Source of the DNA: Acestrorhynchus altus
Taxonomy: Eukaryota; Chordata; Actinopteri; Characiformes; Acestrorhynchidae
Length of the DNA: 64,000 nt
Reading direction: 5' to 3'
NCBI GenBank assembly: GCA_034509495.1
Contig: CM067514.1
Location: forward strand, 11,186,102 to 11,250,101
Shown in pieces: positions 23,081 through 33,199 of this stretch. A model generated the notes under the pieces. The model ran no database searches and was not told where the DNA came from. It was given only the letters and a program-made list of their open reading frames with translations. The translations under genes and the position numbers were made by a program. Numbering within the stretch: position 1 is the first letter of the stretch; each line of letters starts with the position of its first letter.

Positions 23081-24119
23081 ATGGCTTTAGCAAAAAAAAC
23101 AAAACATTTCAACATAAAGGCAGAAACTGATCCAATTACGAATGGCTAGATCGAATGTATGCATGCAGAAAGGCCACTGTTTTGATGTCACCGCTGACTG
23201 TTCTCCTTCTGACTTTTTCACACTTCTTTTAATATTTTATCTCTCAGACATGGCCCACTGCACACCCCCTGGACCCCTCTGCCATTTATCAGCATACATA
23301 TTGACCAAAGGCAGCCAAAGCAGCAGAAAAGAACAGCCCATAAAGCATTTAACATGGAGGAGGCAATAAAGCATTGAGGGGAAGATGTGTGCACCTTCAT
23401 TCCATCACCACATGTGTCTGGGTAAGTCTCACTAACATGAATACTGCACATGAAATACACTGAAAAAATGTCTTCAAACACAGCGACTGGGAATGGTATT
23501 AAATAGAATTTAAAAAAAATAAATCAATGATCCAGGTACAAGTCTGTGCACAAAGCAATTGCAAAAGCAATTTTTGGGACAAGATTGTATAGTAATAGTA
23601 AATAGATAGTAAACTTGAAGACGTCTCTGAGATCAAAATGAACTATGTTAGACCAGTTAAATATAGAAGAGAACTGCTAATTTGCTGGTTAGAAAGGCAA
23701 ATGAAATTCCCCATTTCCAGTCCCTTTTACCTTCTGTGAAAGCAGTAAAAATAACCTCAAGTTATATTTATCCCATGAACATTGATACATGTGTAAATAT
23801 TCCATAATATCCATAAGATGTGGTCAAGGAGCACTGTGTTTGTACATTGGTTATGCGTGACATGATATCTGATGTCATTCAAGTCTGTGGCAAATTTCAT
23901 GTGTTGTTTGATGTACAACAATCAAATCCAATAGATGAGCTGAAACACTCCTCAGAAATAAGATGGTTTTGGCAGTTTTAGGAAAGTTATTGTGTAGCGT
24001 TCCTCCACAGTTTCTAATTGCAGAACCTCCAAAAGGTATTCAAGGTAATTGTACTTCAAGGTTATTGTTATTGTACAGTGTAATTAAACTGTAAATGAAA
24101 TTGTTCAATTTGAAATTAT

Positions 24120-24245
24120 GGAAGAACCTCGTAAGGTGCTTCAAGGAACATTCAATAAAAGGGATTTTTTAAGTTTGATTGAAGCACACTGAAAGGTTCC
24201 TCTTTCAATTTGAAGAACCTCCAAAGGTTCTTCAAGTATCTTGTG
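24120..24245. repeat. Small AAGAACCTCC/GGTTCTTC repeat
   Basis: GAAGAACCTCGTAAGG, GAAAGGTTCCTCTTTC, GAAGAACCTCCAAAGG and TTCTTCAAG are interleaved direct and inverted copies. Related motifs occur near 20620, 21125, 33880 and 58730. Confidence 0.45.
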
Positions 24246-24304
24246 CTTGTTACCATGTACCTTCATAATTCCATTCATACACACCAGAAGCATCTGATTT
24301 CAGC

Positions 24305-24586
24305 CTAAACTAACAGAACCAGCTGAGTTCTTAGAGTCTTTGTTTTTGGATATGCCAGAACAATCAAACCTGGAAGAATCAGCGTAAACATGTAAGAAAT
24401 CCAACCAATAACAATCAAATCCATTAAGAGCTTCCCATGAAGGAGACCCTGGGATTCTGGATAAGGCAACACCTCTTGCTCTAATTTCCATTCGGAATGC
24501 ATTTCATGGGTAACAAATAAGGAAAATGAAAAGAGGTATTTAAAAGGATAGGATCTGTGTTTTGGAAGCAATTTGCTTTTTGTCAC
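24305..24586 (-). other. Unidentified minus-strand open frame with hydrophobic stretch
   Basis: The frame runs 93 codons and includes LIVIGWISYMFTLILPGLIV, a stretch long enough for a membrane segment, then a short basic tail (KTKTLRTQ). An overlapping frame is also open (24300-24491). I see no start with good context tied to an upstream promoter, no splice evidence and no homology I can name. Chance is likely in AT-rich DNA. Confidence 0.15.
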
Positions 24587-24929
24587 ATCTGAGACACGGC
24601 ATCATTCACTGCACGCACTCATTTTAGCGACTGAGGGTGTTTTGGGTAATTTATTGCAACAGTGAATCTCATTACACTGACACAATGGAAGTTTTTAGGG
24701 CAAAACCCTTAAACGATCCCAACCCTGAAATGTTTACGTTTTAAATCAGACAATTTCCCAGCGTAATCATTCAGATCTATATACGCACATTCAGAAAACA
24801 AGCACTTACTAATCGAATCTCTTTGAGACTGCTTTCCTGAAGAGCAAGCAAAACTGGAAAAGGCAAACTTCTCCAAACAACGTTCCTGCCTGTCAGATGT
24901 TAGTCTAACATTCTCTCATGCTAATCCAG

Positions 24930-25090
24930 GCCTGAATATTTATACTCACAGTTGCCTTTATGAATATTTATGACCGGACAGTTAAAGGACCGTAATTTCA
25001 TTAGCTCCATTTTCTAGGCTCGGCAAATCTCCCACAGTTGCAAAATGTCATCTGCTTGGCAGACATTCTCAAGCTTTGGGTGGCTTTTTG
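24930..25090. promoter_or_regulatory. Candidate conserved non-coding block
   Basis: Two spaced TGAATATTTAT motifs, then GTTAAAGGACCGTAATTTCA, CTCGGCAAATCTCCCAC and CATCTGCTTGGCAGAC. The last contains an E-box-like CATCTG and an NF1-like TTGGCAG. No recognised repeat. By-eye call only. Confidence 0.25.
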
Positions 25091-25216
25091 GAAGAACTGG
25101 AAAGAAATTAAAATGTTTTTTTTTTTTTCATCGTGTTAATTACACTTAAAAGAGCAACAAACTAAACCAAACAGTCTCAATTATCATATGGTTTAATGCA
25201 GAAAGCAGCACATACA

Positions 25217-25432
25217 CAATCAGCCATAACAATAAAACCACTATCAGGTGAAGTGAATCACATTCATTACCTGGTTCCACTGGTCCTGTCAAGGTTTGTA
25301 TATGTGAGGCAAGTGCATAATCAGTTCTTGAAGAAAAATGGGCAGGTATGGGAATCTGAAATTTGACAAGAATGAAATTGTTATGGGGAGATGACTGGGT
25401 CAGCATATTTCCAGAACATCAGACAAATCTTG
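25217..25432 (+). mobile_element. Tc1-like element, 5' fragment
   Basis: AATCAGCCATAACAATAAAACC is the terminal motif of a fish Tc1 lineage. It is followed by CAGGTGAAGTGAATCACATT, CCTGTCAAGG, CAGTTCTTGAAG and an ATG starting MGRYGNLKFDKNEIVMGR (the family's M-G-K-R-K-D-L-S-D-F-D-K-G-Q-I-V-M-A-R). After CTGGGTCAGC the element breaks off at 25432, where a SINE begins. Non-functional fragment. Confidence 0.8.
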
Positions 25433-25640
25433 AGGAGTGGCATGGTGGCTTGATGGTAAGCACATTTCTCTCCCAGTCTGTGGTCTTGGGTTCAAGTACC
25501 TACTTGGATTGAGTTTCAATGCATGGAAATACCAATACAAGGGACTGCGGTCTGTGTTCACTTTGAGAGAGGAGGAGGACAAGGAGGAACCAGTGAGATT
25601 CTGGACTCAATGGGGACTAAGAAAGCGAGAACCAATTTAA
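25433..25640 (+). mobile_element. tRNA-derived SINE
   Basis: GGCATGGTGGCTTGATGG and GTCTTGGGTTCAAGTACC have the A-box and B-box arrangement of tRNA genes. The body after about 25500 is unrelated to tRNA. It sits directly at the broken end of a Tc1 fragment. Confidence 0.7.
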
Positions 25641-26195
25641 AAGTATCTTAATTATTAATAGTTCTTAGTCATGATTATTCATTTGCAATATTTTTTATGT
25701 GTAGGTGGAAGTCACAGAATTCACTCATATTATTTGAATCTTGTTCTTACTGGCTGTAAAAGAGCACAGCAGAGAGAGTTAACCAGGCTAAAGTTCAGCC
25801 GCAACACATGGTGCAGTTAGTTACTGTACTGTTACTGTAACTCTAACAGTAAGTCCCCCAGAAGTAAACAATGAGGCCCAGTTGGAGGATTTTTGCCATA
25901 GATTCATTAGAAGTACATTACAAATGTGATCTAAATAAAATCTAGTTTAATATATTCAATAACTGTCATTTATTCATTAACATAGAAATTATGACAACAA
26001 TCAAACAGCCATCAACAAAGTAAATGAGTCCCACATACAAGTCTAAAAGAACCATAGGCTTATATGCAGATGCACACACTTGTAGTTTGTTCACTTGATT
26101 GTCATAATCACTGATTCTTTTATATGTATAAACAAATGTAAAGGGAAAATTTGAATTTGATCAAAAAAGAAAACAAATGAATCTCAAACCATGTA

Positions 26196-26211
26196 TGAGA
26201 GAGAGAGAGAA

Positions 26212-26252
<41 letters not shown>

Positions 26253-26308
26253 GTAAAAGCCACATATGGAGGTAGGGATCCATATGTGGTTCAGTGTTTT
26301 TGCAGTAG

Positions 26309-26388
<80 letters not shown>
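26196..26388. repeat. (GA)n and (GT)n microsatellites
   Basis: Imperfect (GA)n at 26196-26248 and pure (GT)n at 26311-26388 (39 units), separated by about 60 bp of ordinary sequence. Confidence 0.97.
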
Positions 26389-26391
<3 letters not shown>

Positions 26392-26544
26392 GTAAAAAGG
26401 CAGCAGTTGGGGGTAGACACAGATGCTGGCTGCTGTGTGTTTGCTTTCAGTAGAAACTGCTGCCTGCTCTTTAATGAAAACTATATTTCACACATTGGGG
26501 GATAACGTGCCCTCTCTCACACACCTTGACTCTCTCGCTCCACT

Positions 26545-26546
<2 letters not shown>

Positions 26547-26592
<46 letters not shown>

Positions 26593-26616
26593 CACACACA
26601 CACACACACACACACA
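26547..26616. repeat. Compound (TC)n-(CA)n microsatellite
   Basis: About 20 TC units and 12 CA units separated by a few bases, followed by a short CAT-rich tract to about 26700. Confidence 0.96.
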
Positions 26617-26762
26617 AGGGACCAGTGCAATAAGGCAGTTCTTGTGTTTAGGGAATCATCATCACCACCATCATCATCAACATAATCATCATCATTACTT
26701 CCGAAAAAGCTCCATTCAACCTTCAATGATAACACACGATTTACAGACTACTAATCACAATC

Positions 26763-27270
26763 ACAGTACCACTGATGATGCAGCATCATAGTGTTAATAC
26801 ATTGTAACAATACCATTGATAATGAAGTGTCATTGTGTTAATACAATGTAACAATACCCCTGATAATGAAACGTCATAGTGTTAATACACTGTAACAATA
26901 CCACTGAGAAAGAAGCATCATAGTGTTAATACATTGTAACAATACCACTAAAAATGAAGCGTCATAGTGTTAATACAATGTAACAATACCCCTGATAATG
27001 AAGCGTCATAGTGTTAATACAATGTAACAATACCACTGATAATGAAACATCATAGTGTTAATACATTGTAACAATACCACTGAGAAAGAAGCGTCATAGT
27101 GTTAATACATTGTAACAATACCACTAATAATGAAGCATCATAGTGTTAATACATTGTAATAATACCACTGATAATGAAGCGTCATAGTGTTAATACATTG
27201 TAACAATACCACTAATAATGAAGCATCATAGTGTTAATACACTGTAATAATACCACTGATAATGCAGTGT
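26763..27270. repeat. 44-bp minisatellite, about 11 units
   Basis: GTGTTAATAC recurs at 26791, 26835, 26879 and 26923 with exact 44-bp spacing and continues to about 27240. The unit reads roughly AATACCACTGATAATGAAGC, GTCATAGTGTTAATACATTG, TAAC. Variation is concentrated at a few positions (ACTGATAATG versus ACTGAGAAAG, GCGTC versus GCATC), giving mixed subtypes. No long open frame; 44 is not a multiple of three. Confidence 0.97.
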
Positions 27271-27900
27271 CCTGATAGTAGTCATTCCAATTATTTCGCT
27301 TGTAATAACCTACTACTTTCAGGTTTTGTTGAGCTCAAATTTATGCCCTTCAATCACTCATTTAACAGTGACACATTTGAGTTCACAGACATGTTTTGGA
27401 ATTAGTACAGAGCTTCAGTAGCATCATGTCTGCAGGCTCATATGAGCCAAACAGCTCATATAACATGACAGTTTATCAGAAGCTCTCCTGTGTCCACTCT
27501 CCAAACAGCATGGTCCAGTGGACAGGCTGTCTCTTGGACCCTCTCTATCAAAATCAATCTCCGTCAGAACGGAGGAGTGTTCTGAGCTGTAATCCCTGAA
27601 GTGGACCACAACACATCCACACACAGAGGAGGATTCATGTACAGAGTTAAATCTTTCCAGTAACATTCTCTAGATGTTGGTAATGAGCTTAGTGTGTGTG
27701 TCTGAGATATGATGAGTGTCAAAACATTTCTGCTGATGCTGTGAAGTGAATAATGTGAATATAACAAGAGCTCCACTTCAGTTTCCTCTTCTTTGTCTTT
27801 TTAATATATTTAAACATATGTTAAGGGATAAAATAACACATAAAGCTGAAGAAATGCCATTTAAAAAATGATTTGCAATTTTCCCAATACGAAAAAAAAA
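27271..27900. other. Stretch with no recognised gene
   Basis: Frames at 27396-27599 (plus) and 27424-27776 (minus) overlap in a moderately GC-rich part but carry no recognisable motif. Confidence 0.4.
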
Positions 27901-27914
27901 ACACATTTATATAT

Positions 27915-28135
27915 TTAAAATGCCTAAAATAAGAATCCTATGCAGCACATCAGGGAACAAATCAAAATACACAAACGCAAGAGAAGAATACAGCATGCTG
28001 ACATTGACACACACAAAAATCAACAAGGACAGACAAAGACTGGAAACACCTGGGGCTAATTACACAAGGGCAGGGCAACAAACCAAACTACAGACAGGGC
28101 AAGACCAAAAACAAAACAGAGCCATGTCCTAAAAT
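27915..28135. repeat. A/C-rich dispersed repeat, second copy
   Basis: Shares ACACAAGGGCAGGGCAACAA, AAGACCAAAAACAAAACAGA and a GCCATGTCCT end with the segment at 10840-11230. Possibly a retroelement terminus. Identity not established. Confidence 0.35.
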
Positions 28136-28206
28136 GCATGTGGCAAATAAAATAAAATAAAATTAAATTAAATTAAACAAGCAGGAAGGGATTGACAGGA
28201 GAGCAC

Positions 28207-28626
28207 ACACTGTCTTATTCAAACCTCAGACATTAGTATGATTTGCACTTAATAAAGTGTTTTTTAAGTGGGATGACCACATCCAAAGAGCTGTCTGAGG
28301 CCTTCAGAAAAAAGGCTGAAGATGAACATGAGTCTGGGAAGGTATTTTAAAGATCTTAATTAGAAATCAGTAATTTCACTCTCTGTGAAATAACTGCCAA
28401 CACAGTCAGGTCAAGCAGCTCTCGCAAGTTCAGCACAAGAGCAGAATTCAAGTTGCATAAAGAAGTCTCCAATGTTCAGAATATTTCAGCATCTATTATC
28501 AGAAGGATGCTGAACAAATTTGATTTTCATGGAATATGTACAAGGAAGAAACTATTCATTCAAGTTTGTCAGAGAACAAGCAGAAAAAGACAGAAACTTC
28601 TGGAACAGTGTTCCTGACCTTATGTT
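28207..28626 (+). mobile_element. Tc1-like element, 5' part, degenerate
   Basis: Same lineage as 18221-18605. Leader TTATTCAAACCTCAGACATT, then GATGACCACATCCAAAGAGC and GAGGCCTTCAGAAAAAAGG, and the DNA-binding region as ACTGCCAACACAGTCAGGTC and AAGTTCAGCACAAGAGCAGA. It runs on to AGAAACTTCTGGAACAGTGTT before breaking at about 28626. Multiple stops and frameshifts. A SINE-like sequence begins at the break. Confidence 0.8.
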
Positions 28627-28635
28627 TTGCCCAAA

Positions 28636-28740
28636 TTAGTGGCTCAGTGGTAAGAACACTGCTTTTTTGTCTGGTTTCTCAGTCAGACCAGGGTTGCAGG
28701 GTAGCACATAGGTCATCTTTGTTAAAACGATGGGGTTAAT
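28636..28740 (+). mobile_element. tRNA-SINE-like sequence
   Basis: GTGGCTCAGTGGTAAGAACA resembles a tRNA A-box region, and CCAGGGTTGCAGGGTAGC occupies the B-box position but is a poor match. Its position at the broken end of the Tc1 fragment supports an insertion. Confidence 0.4.
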
Positions 28741-29712
28741 TTGGTTTTCCAAGCTGCAGACCCCGGAACTACTCCTTTAATAAGTTACACAAAGATTTAT
28801 TCGACAGTATCAAATTGCTTATGATGGATACCGTCTACATCAGCTGGGTTTCTTCCTGGCCCCTCGACGCAGCTATGAGGGATGTAGTCCCATTGGAATG
28901 GGAGGTTAATTCATGGTTCACTGCAAACCCAGAAATAATCCACTGCCCTCACAGCCCTTTTACTTACATTTAATTAAAGCTAAAGGTTCGTCAATTTCAT
29001 TTGTAATATTTCAGCTTATAAAGAGACGTGGGACTTGGATCTTATTAGATCTTGTCTATTTTCTGAGTGGAACATTTAAAACAAAAGTAAGGTAGTCTGC
29101 TTCTTCAGTGACCATTTCCCTTTGGTTATATTTTCCTCACTTCACGAGTAAACCAATTGGTATAGAAGGTAACAGGCACAACAACAAGGCCTTTCAGACT
29201 CTGTTGCAATGTGCACAGTGTGTGTCATAAATGAACAGTGTAATATTAAGTACAATGTAAAGCAACATTATTCCGTTTTCCCTCATTCTAATTCCATTTT
29301 ACACCACTGCAGTAAATACACATCAGTGCAGTAGTAGTGTTCCAACCTGAAGTGGACAAGGGTGTCTGCTAAATGTCATAAATGGACAGTCAGCTGAGCA
29401 TCAGCATTAATCTGATTTTACGGTCCTAAGATATGATTAAATTATGAAATAAAAACTATTACATTTGAAATACACAAAAGTGGTCTCAAACATTCTAAGG
29501 CCACTGTAGGAGTATACACACAAACATCTCACCTTCTCCACTTGCCTTTACTGTCCTGCTCCCTTTGTGCTGTCCCGTATCTGACAGGCTAAAAAAGGAC
29601 CTCCATTAATCCTGCATGGCCCGTGTTGTTAACCTCGCTAAACTACGTGTGAGCATCAGTCACTGACCGCACATAAGCACTGCTATTTACAGAGGCCATG
29701 ATGACTGATGAT
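28741..29712. other. Stretch with no recognised gene
   Basis: Contains a short SINE/LINE-tail-like piece at 29348-29385 (AAGTGGACAAGGGTGTCTGC, then TAAATGTCATAAATGG). Otherwise unique. Confidence 0.4.
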
Positions 29713-29758
29713 GACACACACACACACACACACACACACACCACACACACACACACAC
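29713..29758. repeat. (CA)n microsatellite
   Basis: About 22 CA units with one extra C. Confidence 0.97.
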
Positions 29759-29822
29759 TTGGGCCTCCTCTGGGCTTTAATGCCCTGTAACACTATACTA
29801 GCCTGCATCTGAAAAAAAGAGA

Positions 29823-29899
<77 letters not shown>

Positions 29900-30040
29900 T
29901 AATAATGTAGTAGTAGTATAGTAGTACTAGTAGTACTACTAGTAGTGATGACTAGTATTGGTAGTAGTGATAGTAATAGTACTACTAGTAGTAGGAGTAG
30001 TAACAGTAGTATTCATAGTAGTAATATCCTGTCTCTTACA

Positions 30041-30224
30041 CAGTGTTTCCCAACCCTGTTCCTGGAGGCACACCTGCTCTGCATATTTTAGAGCTTACTC
30101 TGCTCCCCACACACCCGATCCAACTAATCAGCTCATTAACAAGCCCTTCAGAGTTGCAAGGGGTGTGTTAAAGCTAAAATGTGTAGGGCAGGTGTGCCTC
30201 CAGGAACAGGGTTGGAAAATACTG
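30041..30224. mobile_element. hAT-type MITE, nearly intact, copy 1
   Basis: About 37-bp inverted ends: left CAGTGTTTCCCAACCCTGTT continuing to CCTGGAGGCACACCTGC, and right GGCAGGTGTGCCTCCAGG continuing to GGGTTGGAAAATACTG. The interior contains the palindromic CTCATTAACAAGCCCTTCAG. The element is 184 bp long and non-coding. Confidence 0.9.
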
Positions 30225-30517
30225 CTCTTACAGATGCACGGCTCTTGCAGCCAACCCATTGGTTGAAGGCTGGAAAGAGGCAGTCTTCATATGTCAGATA
30301 CCATTCATGAACTTCTCAAATTCAGTACTTGTTAAAAAGGCCCATTTTCTGAGACTAGAATTTGTGGTAGAAAAAACATACTAAAACTCTGGATGACCAT
30401 CTGGATGATGCACAGAAGGTATGGGAGATGTGAAACCAAATCATCATTTGAAACCAAAATAGAACTTTTTGGTATCAATTCCACTCACCATGTTTGGAGA
30501 TAGAAGAAGGATGAGAA

Positions 30518-30518
30518 N
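30518..30518. other. Ambiguous base N at duplication junction
   Basis: The only N I noticed. It lies between GATGAGAA and the (GA)n run that opens unit 2 of the duplication. Confidence 0.95.
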
Positions 30519-30569
<51 letters not shown>

Positions 30570-30711
30570 TAATAATGTAGTAGTAGTAGCAGTAGTACTA
30601 GTAGTACTACTAGTAGTGATGACTAGTATTGGTAGTAGTGATAGTAATAGTACTACTAGTAGTAGGAGTAGTAACAGTAGTATTCATAGTAGTAATATCC
30701 TGTCTCTTACA

Positions 30712-30895
30712 CAGTGTTTCCCAACCCTGTTCCTGGAGGCACACCTGCTCTGCATATTTTAGAGCTTACTCTGCTCCCCACACACCCGATCCAACTAATC
30801 AGCTCATTAACAAGCCCTTCAGAGTTGCAAGGGGTGTGTTAAAGCTAAAATGTGTAGGGCAGGTGTGCCTCCAGGAACAGGGTTGGAAAACACTG
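30712..30895. mobile_element. hAT-type MITE, nearly intact, copy 2
   Basis: Same as 30041-30224 apart from single-base differences at the right end (AAAACACTG instead of AAAATACTG). It arose by the local duplication, not by transposition. Confidence 0.9.
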
Positions 30896-30989
30896 CTCTT
30901 ACAGATGCACGGCTCTTGCAGCCAACCCATTGGTTGAAGGCTGGAAAGAGGCAGTCTTCACATGTCAGATATCATTCATGAACTTCTCA

Positions 30990-31744
30990 AATTCAGTACT
31001 TGTTAAACAAGGCCCATTTTCTGAGACTAGCATTTGTGGTAGAAAAAACATACTCTGGATGACCATCTGGATGATGCACAGAAGGTATGGGAGATGTGAA
31101 ACCAAATCATCATTTGAAACCAAAATAGAACTTTTTGGTATCAATTCCACTCACCATGTTTGGAGATAGAAGAAGGATGAGAACACCGCCCCAAGAACAC
31201 TGCCCCAACCTTGAAGCATGGGGGTGAATATGTCATAAATTCAGGGTGCTTTTTTGCAAAGGGGACAGGACGACTGCACTGTATTGAAGGGAGGGTTGAT
31301 GGGGCCATGTTTCACGAGATTTTGGCCATGAGCCTCCTTCCCTAAGATGGAGTGAAGATTGGTCACGGTTGGGTCTTCCGGCATGGAAGGAGTGGCTCCA
31401 TAAGAAGCATTTCAAGGTCCTGGAGTAGTCTAGCCAGTCTGCAGACCTGAACCGAATAGAAAATCCCTGCTGCAGTGAGTGCAAACTTAATCAAGAAACA
31501 CAGGAAATGCCTGACGTCTGTAATATGGTTTCCAAACCATATATTAATATTACGTTCTGCTTTTCTTTTCATGCAATAAAATGCAAATTAATTATTTAAA
31601 AATCATACAATATGATTTTCTGGATTTTATTTTCTCACAGTTGAAGTGTACCTACAATACAAATTAAAGATCTCTCCATTCTTTGTAGGTGAGAAAACTT
31701 GCAAATTCATCAGCAGTGTATCAAATACTTATTTCCCCCCTGTA
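30990..31744 (+). mobile_element. Tc1-like transposon, 3' half
   Basis: Frames broken by shifts carry GAAACCAAAATAGAACTTTT (start of the D-E-T-K-I-E-L-F region), then EWLHKKHFKVLE and LNRIEN in the order of the catalytic C-terminal half; the family has W-L-x-K-K-H-F-K-V-L-E and D-L-N-P-I-E-N-L-W. The final catalytic Asp region is altered (ADLNRIEN). The 3' untranslated end (CAATATGATTTTCTGGATTT, TCTCACAGTTGAAGTG) closes with TCAAATACTTATTTCCCCCC and a TA at 31743-31744, the normal Tc1 target. Unit 1 of the duplication holds a shortened copy (30325-30516). Confidence 0.88.
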
Positions 31745-32564
31745 TGAGACAATTTTCCTCAAATGATTTTGCTTCATACTGCTCAATTTGTGAGTTATGC
31801 ACACCAATGCTGCCATTTCCTGTGAGCTATCGCTGCTGTTCTCTATGACAATGTGAGAATTGTGAGTAATGGTGAGCACTTTGCTCCCCTTCTGCTCTTC
31901 CTTATTGTTTCTTTTTCCCTTTAATTCATTTTTGTTTATTTTTGCAAGTCCTCCCAATTTTACCACAAAAAATGGAACTTCTCTTGCTTAATCGGCATTC
32001 AGATGCTGAATGGTTCATGACTTTACATCTGTAACACTTCTCAATAGCATCACTCAGGGCTTTCCTTGATGCAGCTCCTGTAGTTAACCTTGGTGTTAGG
32101 TTGTTCCATGTCATAGCTGAGTTGCAGATCCAGGGCACGTTTAGAATCCTCTGTCAGGTCTGCTTCAGACAGCAACCTTCATTGTATTCTATCATAATTT
32201 ATTCTGTCCACAATCCGATCTCCCAGCATCTGCTGTGGTGTGTCTCCATAATTGCAAGATGGTGCAGCTGTGCTACATTGTCAGATGCAGACTCGCCTTG
32301 GTTTTCTATCACGGGAATCAAACCTGTTCTTTTGCACAATCTCACTAGGTTTGGGGTTACAATGTTTCTTTAGCAAGGTGACTATGATGAGATTCCTATG
32401 ATGACAGTGTAGGTCTGTGCCCCAACAACACTAATAAGAATTGCTCTTCTTCTGTCTCCATTTTATATTTTGTTTGCCTCGAAAAATTGCTCCAGAATCT
32501 CACAGTACGCCTCCCACATTTGATTTATGGAGTCAAATGCAGATAACGTCCCAATTGTAGCCAT
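31745..32564 (-). pseudogene. gag: Gypsy (Ty3) retroelement gag relic
   Basis: Minus strand. A start at 32564 opens with MATIGTLSAF, followed by EAYCEILEQFFEANKI and then a stop. In other frames follow pieces matching the family order: an I-L-I-S-V-V-G-A-Q-T-Y block, an S-A-S-D-N-V-A-Q-L segment, RLLSEADLTEDSKRAL, and the zinc knuckle CYRCKVMNHSASEC (31995-32036; pattern C-x2-C-x4-H-x4-C). A second knuckle (FCGKIGRTCK) lacks its His. Gag of this type coats genomic RNA and assembles particles. At least two frameshifts and stops disable it. Downstream it should lead to protease and pol, but the Tc1 end at 31744 cuts it off. It is a dead relic. Confidence 0.8.
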
Positions 32565-32895
32565 AATCTTTTCTGCTTAGTTGTCTCCCCCACACGTAGA
32601 ACAGAAACTCCCTTATCAGCAGCGGAGCAGACTTGCATACCCTGGACTCAGAGACTTCACCCCTGCCAAACAGGTAGAATCCAATGCCATCCATTGCCCA
32701 AAATATCCTCATCGCCAAATAAAGTGTGATATCGTGGCACACAAAAAACACTTTAGCCAAGATGAAAGTTTATTGCTTTTATTTCCTTCTCGGTCCTCTT
32801 ACAGATGTCTGCAACTCAAAACAGCAGGGCTGACTCTGACTCTTGCTCTAACTAACACAACCCTGCACAACTAAGATGATAGGAATCCCTAATTG
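32565..32895 (-). mobile_element. Gypsy leader and partial LTR
   Basis: Minus strand. TTTATTTGGCGATGAGGAT near 32700-32722 resembles the T-T-T-G-G-C-G-A-C-G-A-G-G leader/primer-binding region of fish Gypsy elements, just upstream of the gag start. Before it lies an LTR-like piece with GGAAATAAAAGCAATAAACT (polyA signals) at about 32765-32790. The LTR start is not resolved; it may run to about 32895. Confidence 0.6.
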
Positions 32896-32989
32896 GCCGT
32901 GAAGGTACCACAGTAGTAGAATTAATAGTATAAATGGTATTACTAAGTGCAAGCAATAGTAGTAGTTTTGGTGGCACTAAAATATATAT

Positions 32990-33190
32990 TTTTTATTGTT
33001 GTTATTATTATTAGTAGTAGTATTAGTAGTTGTAGTAGTAGAAGTAGTAGTAGTAGTAGTAGGAGGAGGAGGAGGAGGAGGAGGAGGAGGAGGAGCAATA
33101 GTAAAAGTAGTAGTAGTTTTAGTAGCAATAATAGTAGTGGTAGTAGAAGCAGAGGTGGTATTAGTAGTGGTAATAGTAGCACTACTGTTA
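32990..33190. repeat. Trinucleotide tract (AGT)n-(AGG)n
   Basis: Interrupted AGT/ATT units flank a pure (AGG)n run at about 33060-33095. It yields long poly-Ser/Arg, poly-Val/Gly and poly-Leu frames that are not genes. Confidence 0.95.
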
Positions 33191-33199
33191 GTTGTAGCA

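Larger units (their letters stand above)
22506..25200. other. Long stretch without a recognised gene
   Basis: Includes two repeat-free candidate regulatory blocks listed separately (22740-23080, 24930-25090), an AAGAACCTCC/GGTTCTTCAAG small repeat (24120-24240) and one minus frame of interest (24305-24586). No recognised protein domain. Confidence 0.4.
29818..31182. repeat. Recent ~670-bp tandem duplication
   Basis: Unit 1 is 29818-30516 and unit 2 is about 30519-31182. Each has, in order, a (GA)n run, GTGTAATAATGTAG, an AGT/ACT-rich tract, a hAT-type MITE and a Tc1 fragment ending in AGAAGGATGAGA. The offset is 670 bp at the left and 666 at the right. By eye only a handful of differences exist (for example ATACTG/CACTG, CATATG/CACATG, ACTAAAACTCTGG/ACTCTGG). 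Unit 1 ends inside the Tc1 sequence exactly where a (GA)n run begins, with an N at 30518. Unit 2 continues into the rest of the Tc1. Confidence 0.95.
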
